This document shows positions 7,357 through 12,844 of a stretch of 12,844 nucleotides of DNA, in pieces; positions within the stretch are counted from its first letter, which is position 1; the number at the start of each line of letters is the position of its first letter. The DNA comes from JBBABP01 sp041657585. GTDB lineage: Bacteria > Patescibacteriota > Gracilibacteria > Absconditabacterales > Absconditicoccaceae. Made by a program: the position numbers and the translations under genes. The notes beneath the pieces were generated by a model. It saw only the letters and a list, made by a program, of their open reading frames with translations. It did no database searches and had not been told where the DNA came from. The stretch is from positions 1 to 12,844 of the forward strand of contig JBBABP010000031.1 in assembly GCA_041657585.1 (NCBI GenBank). Direction: 5' to 3'.

Positions 7357-8718
7357 ATGAAAAAATCTAAGTACTTACAAACAATCGGAGATGATAATAA
7401 TGCTTTGTTATTTCACTCTCTTAAAGGAAATCTTTTTCTTTTAAACAAAGAATATTTACAAACATTAAATTCTTTTAGCAAAGCAAGAGAGCTTTCTGAA
7501 GAGGAAGAAAAATCATTAATTATTTCTGAACTTATTGCGGCGGCATATCTTGTTAATGAGCAATTCGATGAAAGAAAATCTATAGTTGAAAAAAATCAAC
7601 AGTGGATGAATGATTTTGAAACTGAAGAAAAAATCAGATTACTTGATCTGATGGTATCTGAAAGTTGTAATTTTGGATGCAAACATTGTTTACATTCACG
7701 ATCAACAATGCTTACAGATTCTCATGGCAAAAAAAGATTTATGGATTTCGAAACTGCAAAAAAAGCGATAGACATTTATTATCAAATCATCAACAAATTG
7801 CCAAAAAAAATTTCAGGCAATATTCATTTTGGTTCAGCCGAACCTTTATTAAACTGGAAAGTTGTAAAAGAAGCATGTCTTTATGCAAAAAAATTGGACA
7901 ATAATTGTTTATTAAGCATAAATACAAATTTAACATTATTGACAAAAGAACAAGCAATATTTTTTAAAGATCATAATGTTTATGTGTCTACTTCTTTGGA
8001 TGGTCCAAAAAATGGTAATGACAAAATTCGCACATACAAAAATCTTAAGGGAACATTTAACGATATTCTCAAAAATATTTTTTTGCTTCAAAACGTCGGT
8101 CATCCAATAGATGGATTTAGCGTCACCATCAATGATCTTAATTTTGACTCAATCAATGAAGATTTCGTTAATTGGGCCACAGAAAAAAAATTCAAGGCAA
8201 TAGGAACAGACATAGATTTAATCAACGAAGATAATTGCACAAAACCAATACAAACTTACGTTGATAAATTAATAGATATTCGTATTGCTTGCGAAAAATG
8301 TGGAATAGAGAATTTTGGTTCATGGACAACTGTTTATGAAAATTTAATTAACCCACCAGAAGACGGCATGCCAACATTTTGTAAAGCAATCAAAGGAAGA
8401 AACGTAGCCATCAATCCAGAAGGAAAAGTATTTTTGTGTGGACATACTACTACAGCAATCAATAATTCATTTACTACAGATATATTCAAAAAAAATAGCA
8501 CATTTTATAATGTAGTAAAAAACAGATTGCCTGGCAATGATCCATTTTGCTTAGCTTGTCCGATAGAAGGAGTTTGTTCAGGCCAATGTCACATCACAAG
8601 AGAAGTTACAACAAATTTACAAAGTAACAAAACAAAAACATTGTGTGATTTTTATAAGACAGTGACACAACAACTTCTAGAACGCAAATTAAAAAAAGAA
8701 TTACTTGAAATTATATAA
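7357..8718 (+). CDS. Second radical SAM/SPASM maturase, TGA-free
   Basis: A 453-residue protein with an N-terminal segment (about 1-95) that may be a peptide-recognition region. The radical SAM motif is CNFGCKHC (C104, C108, C111). GSAEPL (159-164) stands at the place of the usual GGEP, and STSLDGP (211-217) follows. The SPASM domain has C342, C361 after INPEGKVFLCG, C398, C401, C407, C411 and C430. All of its roughly twenty glycines use GGN codons and no TGA occurs, in sharp contrast to the radical SAM gene at 5073-6392. This suggests recent acquisition from a standard-code donor. A 20-residue peptide gene with a strong Shine-Dalgarno sequence begins 38 nt downstream and is its likely partner, making a second RiPP-like pair. 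The product type cannot be told from sequence. Confidence 0.92.
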   Translation: MKKSKYLQTIGDDNNALLFHSLKGNLFLLNKEYLQTLNSFSKARELSEEEEKSLIISELIAAAYLVNEQFDERKSIVEKNQQWMNDFETEEKIRLLDLMVSESCNFGCKHCLHSRSTMLTDSHGKKRFMDFETAKKAIDIYYQIINKLPKKISGNIHFGSAEPLLNWKVVKEACLYAKKLDNNCLLSINTNLTLLTKEQAIFFKDHNVYVSTSLDGPKNGNDKIRTYKNLKGTFNDILKNIFLLQNVGHPIDGFSVTINDLNFDSINEDFVNWATEKKFKAIGTDIDLINEDNCTKPIQTYVDKLIDIRIACEKCGIENFGSWTTVYENLINPPEDGMPTFCKAIKGRNVAINPEGKVFLCGHTTTAINNSFTTDIFKKNSTFYNVVKNRLPGNDPFCLACPIEGVCSGQCHITREVTTNLQSNKTKTLCDFYKTVTQQLLERKLKKELLEII

Positions 8719-8731
8719 ATAAGTATTAATT

Positions 8732-8754
8732 TAAAATTCAGAAAGGAGGTATAA
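8732..8754 (+). promoter_or_regulatory. Second copy of the 23-nt Shine-Dalgarno leader
   Basis: Identical over 23 nt to 4838-4860, including AAAGGAGGT, and placed just before ATG 8757. It supports the reality of the 20-codon gene behind it and links the two peptide systems by a common leader. Confidence 0.85.
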
Positions 8755-8756
8755 TT

Positions 8757-8819
8757 ATGCACAAAGTGAAATCTGAAATCAGAATCAGTATGACTGGAAA
8801 AAGAACTGAATGTAAATAA
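8757..8819 (+). CDS. 20-residue peptide, candidate second RiPP precursor
   Basis: A very short open frame encoding MHKVKSEIRISMTGKRTECK, basic, with a single cysteine near the end. The evidence that it is real is the perfect Shine-Dalgarno sequence in a 23-nt leader shared with the cysteine-rich peptide gene, its place 38 nt after a radical SAM/SPASM gene, and a strong terminator 24 nt after its stop. Streptide- and darobactin-like systems also pair tiny peptides with such enzymes, but no known crosslink motif (KxxxW, WxW) is present. It could instead be a regulatory leader peptide or the remnant of a longer precursor. Confidence 0.6.
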   Translation: MHKVKSEIRISMTGKRTECK

Positions 8820-8833
8820 TTGCAGGTTATCAT

Positions 8834-10069
8834 TTAATTTATCAGAGGGAGTTTGCTCCCTCTTTTTTTTATAAAATAAAAATATATACCAGCCAAAAAC
8901 AATAATAATATTCACGAAAGAGCTATTCACTGTTGCAAACTGATAATTCACAACAAGACACCAGCAATAGGTCATCAAATAATAGACGCCAATGATTCTA
9001 TCATAGATTTTATAGAAAAAGTTGTTGCTCTAATTTTAGATGGAACGTGTTCGTGCATCAATGCCTCTTCCAATGGAAGATATACTTCTTCAATAAGATT
9101 TCCCAAAACAAATACTGCGATAATTACCAAAGGGATACTGATAATTCATATCAAAATAAATAATATTGATAATCATACAATGCTCCATGCAAGTATTTTT
9201 TCCTTTTTATGAAACTTCAATATTTTACCAACAACAAAAGGTATCATTAGTGATATAATGGCTATAAATGAAAATATATATCAGATATTTACATTGCTTA
9301 TTCATATAGATTTGATATAAGGAGTCCAAGCAAGACCTCATATTTCATCTACAAATCGATAAAGAAAAACTCAAGCCAATAATAATAAAATCGAAGAATT
9401 TTTCCAAATATATCCAAACGTATTTTTCGCATGAGAAAATAATTTTTTTGCTGTTAAAAAATTAAATTCTGATTCATCTTCTTCATTATCAATTTCTTTA
9501 TGAATTTTTGATTCTTTTATTTTAAATAAAAACAAAGTTGCAACAAAAACTCAACCAGCCACAACCATTCGTAAAGATGACATATTAAAATAATAAACAA
9601 TCCATCATCACAGTATAGGAGCCAAGACCATTCATATATTTCTAATCATTCTTTCTTTTAGAAAAAATCAATTTAACAACGATTGATCTTTTTCTTTTAT
9701 ATAATCAACAACCAATGCCCTATCCGCTCAACTAAAAAATGTTTGAAAAAAAGCATCCAATCAAAATGCCAAAGCTATAATTCGTGGATCTCTAGTAAAT
9801 GGCAAAATTGCCAAACACAAAACCTTTCAAAAATATCAAATCATTACACTGATTTTTCTTCAATATTTATCTGCAATTACTCAAGTTGGCAATTCAAATA
9901 TAAATCACACAACACTTCTCAAACTAGTTATCAATGCTACTTGAGCCAAAGACATTCCTATACTCAAAAAGTATAGTACATAAAAAGGAAGTATAACCTT
10001 AGTCAAACTTATCACCAAAGTATTCGCATAAAATGGTCGCAATAATTTTATTTCTTTTATTTTAAACAT
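8834..10069 (-). CDS. Major facilitator superfamily transporter, UGA=Gly
   Basis: A 411-residue membrane protein with about twelve hydrophobic segments, standard for this superfamily. Motif A is seen after the second segment as ELPTGVIADKYGRK (59-72), with Asp and the Gly-Arg-Lys turn intact. A charged central loop (KESKIHKEIDNEEDESEF) separates the two halves. A conserved-looking loop near the C-terminus reads EEVYLPLEEALMHEHVP. Substrates cannot be read from sequence; drug or metabolite export would fit the surrounding natural-product-like genes. Many glycines are TGA, so it belongs to the native code although it sits between two TGA-free genes. The start at 10069 faces the gene at 10241 divergently. 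The last codons (RGSKLPLIN) lie across the terminator hairpin of the opposite strand. Confidence 0.92.
8844..8870 (+). terminator. Strong rho-independent terminator
   Basis: AGAGGGAG pairs perfectly with CTCCCTCT around a TTTG loop and is followed by a run of T to 8870. It ends the unit made of the second radical SAM gene and the 20-residue peptide. It lies inside the 3' coding end of the convergent MFS gene; on that strand no T-run follows the stem. Confidence 0.88.
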
Positions 10070-10112
10070 TATATTATATTAAAGACAAAACAAAATATAA
10101 ATAAACACAGAC

Positions 10113-10130
10113 TATCTATTAAGATAGATA
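10113..10130. promoter_or_regulatory. Inverted repeat, possible operator
   Basis: TATCTAT and ATAGATA flank a TAAG centre, 44 bp from the MFS start. It could be a repressor site for the transporter or a small hairpin in its leader. In AT-rich DNA a palindrome this short may be chance. Confidence 0.35.
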
Positions 10131-10158
10131 TACAAAAACACAAATAAATCAATTCCAT

Positions 10159-10189
10159 CTCGACTTGACATCATCATCATTTTCATTAT
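10159..10189 (+). promoter_or_regulatory. Promoter-like module, second copy
   Basis: Matches 7270-7300 at 27 of 31 positions. TTGACA (10165-10170) is a perfect -35, and TATAAC (10187-10192) lies 16 nt downstream as a fair -10. It precedes the TGA-free gene at 10241. Confidence 0.6.
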
Positions 10190-10240
10190 AACAAATAAAC
10201 AATTAACAAAAATTATTAACAAAATCTAAATTTATTTTAT

Positions 10241-11794
10241 ATGAAAAAATTATTTTTAATCGTTCTGATTACTATATTGATAGTAGTCATATCAAAATTT
10301 GTATTTGCTCAAACTCCACAAGCCTTTAAATATCAGGCGGTGGCAAGAGACAATGCAGGGAAAATTCTAAACGCTCAGACCATTTCGGTCAGAGCATCAA
10401 TAATTAGAACTTCTATAAGCGGAACTTCTGCTTACACTGAAACTCATTCTGTCACAACCAACCAATTTGGGATGTTTAGTCTCAATATTGGCGAGGGAGT
10501 AGTTATTTCAGGTGATTTTGCAACTATTGGTTGGGGAAACGACAAATATTTCCTCAAGATACAGTTGAAGTTACCGACAAGTGACGATTACCTCTTAATG
10601 GGGACGACTCAATTGCTTTCTGTTCCTTACGCACTCCATTCTGCAAGCTCTGAAAGTCTGATCTTAACAGACGCTAAGGGGAAAAAGTGGGGTGTAGTTG
10701 TTGATTCCACAGGCAAACTGACAACAGAATGTTTGCCAAAAGTCACTACTGCCAACGCAGGAAATGATCAATTGGAAATTGACGGATTAACAGCAACTCT
10801 TGAGGGGAATGCGCCTGGATTAGGAACAATTGTAAATGGCACAGGCGAAACTGGTGTATGGACTATCATTACGGGAACGGGCGGAGTAATTACTACTCCT
10901 ACCAATCCAACATCAACCTTCACAGGCAAAGCAGGACGAACTTACAAATTACTCTGGACGCTGACGAATGACTGCGGAAGCAGTTCCGACTACGTCACTA
11001 TCAGCTTCAAGGGCAATATGGTCTTTGTCCAGGGCGGAACTTTTATGATGGGAGATGACAATGGAACCAAATGGGAAAAACCAGCTCACTTAGTGACTTT
11101 AAGTAGTTATTGGATAAGTAAGTTTGAATTAACTCAAGCTGAATATGTAGATGTCATAGGAACAAATCCAAGTGCATTTAAGAACGACAACAATCCTGTT
11201 GAAACAGTAAGTTGGTGGGATGCTGTGAAGTATTGTAACAAAAGAAGTATGATAGAAGGACTTACAGTTTGTTATTCTTATAACAACGACACTATGCCTG
11301 ACAACTGGATTGATAGTCCGATGGATGATTCCAAAATAGTTTGTAATTGGTCAGCCAAAGGTTATCGTCTGCCAACTGAAGCAGAATGGGAATTTGCTGC
11401 CAAAGGAGGTGTAAAAAGCATTGGCTATATTAATCACAATTATTACACTTACAGTGGTAGTAATAATCCTTTAGAAGTGGCGTGGTTCACTGACGATACT
11501 GACAAACCAAAAACATCAACAACTGTGGTTGGTACATTGAAAGCCAATGAACTTGGATTGTATGATATGAGTGGTAATGTATACGAATTATGTTGGGATT
11601 GGTGGTCAGATACCTATATTTCAAATAATCCAGTATCCAACCCTACAGGTCCTTTAACTGGAACATTACGTGATATGCGAGGCGATTCTTTTGCTCAATC
11701 TGATTTGAATAAATTAAGATTAACGTATCGTCTTAGAACTTCTTCAGCAAGTCGTGTTTCAAATATGGGATTTCGTATTAGCAAAACCAATTAA
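10241..11794 (+). CDS. Secreted protein with FGE-sulfatase-like domain, Bacteroidota type, TGA-free
   Basis: A 517-residue exported protein. Residues 1-23 are a signal peptide (basic MKK, long hydrophobic stretch, VFA before Q24). Residues 24-136 (QAFKYQAVARDNAG, FGMFSLNIGEG, LLSVPYALHS) form a domain I know from many secreted Bacteroidota proteins. Residues about 169-256 look like an Ig/PKD-type domain (ANAGNDQ, TFTGKAGRTYKLLWTLTNDCG). Residues 258-517 are a formylglycine-generating-enzyme-like domain: MVFVQGGTFMMGDD, YRLPTEAEWEFAAKGG, GLYDMSGNVYEL, MGFRI. The catalytic cysteine pair of true FGE is not seen in the last 60 residues, so I expect a binding or structural role. No TGA occurs although glycine is abundant, and GC content is visibly higher than in neighbouring genes. 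Transfer from a Bacteroidota donor, perhaps a host or neighbour, is likely. Confidence 0.92.
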   Translation: MKKLFLIVLITILIVVISKFVFAQTPQAFKYQAVARDNAGKILNAQTISVRASIIRTSISGTSAYTETHSVTTNQFGMFSLNIGEGVVISGDFATIGWGNDKYFLKIQLKLPTSDDYLLMGTTQLLSVPYALHSASSESLILTDAKGKKWGVVVDSTGKLTTECLPKVTTANAGNDQLEIDGLTATLEGNAPGLGTIVNGTGETGVWTIITGTGGVITTPTNPTSTFTGKAGRTYKLLWTLTNDCGSSSDYVTISFKGNMVFVQGGTFMMGDDNGTKWEKPAHLVTLSSYWISKFELTQAEYVDVIGTNPSAFKNDNNPVETVSWWDAVKYCNKRSMIEGLTVCYSYNNDTMPDNWIDSPMDDSKIVCNWSAKGYRLPTEAEWEFAAKGGVKSIGYINHNYYTYSGSNNPLEVAWFTDDTDKPKTSTTVVGTLKANELGLYDMSGNVYELCWDWWSDTYISNNPVSNPTGPLTGTLRDMRGDSFAQSDLNKLRLTYRLRTSSASRVSNMGFRISKTN

Positions 11795-12107
11795 CAATTT
11801 TCGTTTTCTACTTTATAATATAACTTCTTTGGTTTTTTACCACGGAAGTTTTTTTTTATTTTTACATTACTATTTTTCTGTGTTAATTTCTTTTTTATCT
11901 ATCTGTGACAATCTGTGGTCATCTTTTTTTTCTCTCCTTTTTTTTCTTTTTTTTCAAGTCTTTCAAAACTTTCTACACTTTTATCACATTACATAATTTA
12001 TTTTTCTTTTGTCAACTCAAAATAAAGGGAATATTCACTTTTTTTGTAAAAAATTTCATTCTAAGTATAATTATAGTAATTTTGCTTTTACACGTTTCAC
12101 TACACAA
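11795..12107. other. T-rich non-coding stretch
   Basis: Apart from the terminator, this stretch holds long T and C/T runs on the plus strand and three TCTGTG hexamers (11877, 11902, 11912), the last two 10 bp apart and both followed by similar bases. No frame on either strand looks protein-coding under code 25. Part of it may have arrived with the FGE-like gene. Confidence 0.6.
11822..11858 (+). terminator. Probable terminator after the FGE-like gene
   Basis: AACTTC pairs with GAAGTT, and TGG with CCA nested inside it, followed by a long T-run. It begins 27 nt after the stop of the FGE-like gene. Confidence 0.7.
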
Positions 12108-12844
12108 ATGGGAAAGACAAGAAAATATTTTGTTAATCATCTTACAAAACATCACAAAAAATATCTGTTGTGATCAATCATTTCTTGATTGTTAGCTTTT
12201 GTAATTACATGATTTTCAATTTTTAATTCTAATCATCAAGTTTCTGCTTTTGATTGAACTTGGGATAATAATAATTTTATCACATGATATTTTTGGGAAC
12301 ATGTCCAAAATGATAACGATATTATGGTTGCTCTTTTTTGAGCCGCATCAGATGATTGGACGGCATATACAACTGGTTGGTGAAATCATTGATGTAATGT
12401 TAATAATAATCTTGACCTCAATGTCGTTTATCTAACGCCAACCGACACCATCCCCACCACCCTCGCAGCCAACACCATCTACGTTCTAAATTCCTGAGCA
12501 TATACCATCACCGAGCGCATAGTGCCTCAATTAAACTGAGATAATGGAATCTCACTTTGTACTGCCATTATTTGAAGTTGAGATGTGACGATATATTCTG
12601 AAAATTCTGAGTGATTTTCATCTTGAATGTTTACATTATTTAGACACCAATATTTTATAATGGATAATCTAAAACTTGATTGAATATCTAATAATACTGA
12701 CGATAGCGGTATATGATGGGACAATTTTTATAGTTATGCTCCAGCTCCAAAATATAATACATTCAATAATTTAGAATTAAGAAATTTCAGAAATTGAATA
12801 GATACTTACAAATTCAGACTCAACAAATTCAATAATATCAGAGC
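12108..12844 (+). CDS. Membrane-anchored or secreted surface protein, N-terminal part, UGA=Gly
   Basis: The first 245 residues of a gene that runs off the window. A basic N-terminus (MGKTRKYFVNHLTKHHKKY) precedes a hydrophobic segment at about 19-38, a signal peptide or anchor. The following region is Asn/Thr/Ser/Gly-rich, with stretches such as TIPTTLAANTIYVLNSGAYTI, SGDVTIYSENSEG, FIMDNLKLDGIS and TFNNLELRNFRNGID. These read like turns of a right-handed parallel beta-helix, common in large surface proteins. Its glycines are mostly TGA, so it is native-code. The stretch at about 12430-12540 is richer in GC (PTDTIPTTLAA). Function is unknown; adhesion or host contact is possible by analogy. 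The start has no Shine-Dalgarno sequence, but the signal-like N-terminus supports it. Confidence 0.82.

Larger units (their letters stand above)
10070..10240. other. Divergent intergenic region between the MFS gene and the FGE-like gene
   Basis: This AT-rich region must hold promoters for both directions. It contains a 7-bp inverted repeat (10113-10130) and the promoter-like module at 10159-10189. No coding frame is supported here. Confidence 0.6.

Noticed and set aside
8652..8978. Minus-strand frame of 108 codons overlapping the 20-residue peptide
   Set aside because: It runs antisense to the radical SAM 3' end and overlaps the MFS gene on the same strand in another frame; no protein features are visible.
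9683..9976. Plus-strand frame of 97 codons
   Set aside because: It is antisense to the MFS gene, whose motifs are clear on the minus strand.
10241..11794. Active formylglycine-generating enzyme
   Set aside because: The C-terminal part lacks the paired cysteines expected at the active site, and no sulfatase gene is visible nearby.
11754..12435. Plus-strand frames in the T-rich stretch and over the last gene
   Set aside because: Composition is that of poly-T translation (Phe/Leu/Ser runs), and the frame at 12250 is out of phase with the native-code surface protein.
1..12844. tRNA, rRNA or riboswitch
   Set aside because: No cloverleaf, rRNA core sequence or known riboswitch motif was recognised on either strand by eye.

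Overview
The window reads as Absconditabacteria (SR1) or Gracilibacteria (BD1-5) DNA, the candidate phyla that translate UGA as glycine (genetic code 25). Read with the standard code, most of it is shattered. With UGA=Gly it resolves into long genes whose invariant glycines are TGA: the GGG and GD of a dehydroquinate-synthase fold, SGGEP of a radical SAM enzyme, LGAGRG of a methyltransferase, and ELPTGVIADKYGRK of an MFS carrier. Base composition is very AT-rich. All coordinates below assume code 25.

Layout. Positions 1-213 hold the 3' end of an unrecognised gene. Positions 235-4604 form a tight co-directional block: an O-carbamoyltransferase, a sugar-phosphate cyclase of the dehydroquinate-synthase superfamily, an APH-like kinase and a small SAM methyltransferase. 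This set suggests a small carbamoylated cyclitol or sugar metabolite. A 2.3-kb cassette follows (about 4770-7073): a 51-residue peptide with 11 cysteines, a radical SAM/SPASM enzyme and a small HELLH protein. I read it as a candidate RiPP system. Two near-identical direct repeats of about 180 bp (4586-4769 and 7055-7236) bracket it, and each contains the last codons of the gene before it.

Positions 7357-8819 are a second radical SAM/SPASM gene followed by a 20-residue peptide. Both tiny peptide genes share an identical 23-nt leader with a perfect Shine-Dalgarno sequence. An MFS transporter lies on the minus strand (8834-10069) and ends inside the terminator of the preceding plus-strand unit. 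Positions 10241-11794 encode a secreted protein of typical Bacteroidota architecture with an FGE-sulfatase-like domain. A T-rich non-coding stretch follows, and from 12108 to the window end there is the N-terminal part of a membrane-anchored surface protein.

Two genes, 7357-8718 and 10241-11794, contain no TGA although they are glycine-rich, whereas every other long gene uses TGA heavily. Both follow the same 31-nt promoter-like module. I infer that they were acquired recently from a standard-code donor, most clearly Bacteroidota for the second. The window thus looks like an accessory region built from natural-product-like modules and imported genes. Function assignments rest on motifs read by eye; no database search was possible.
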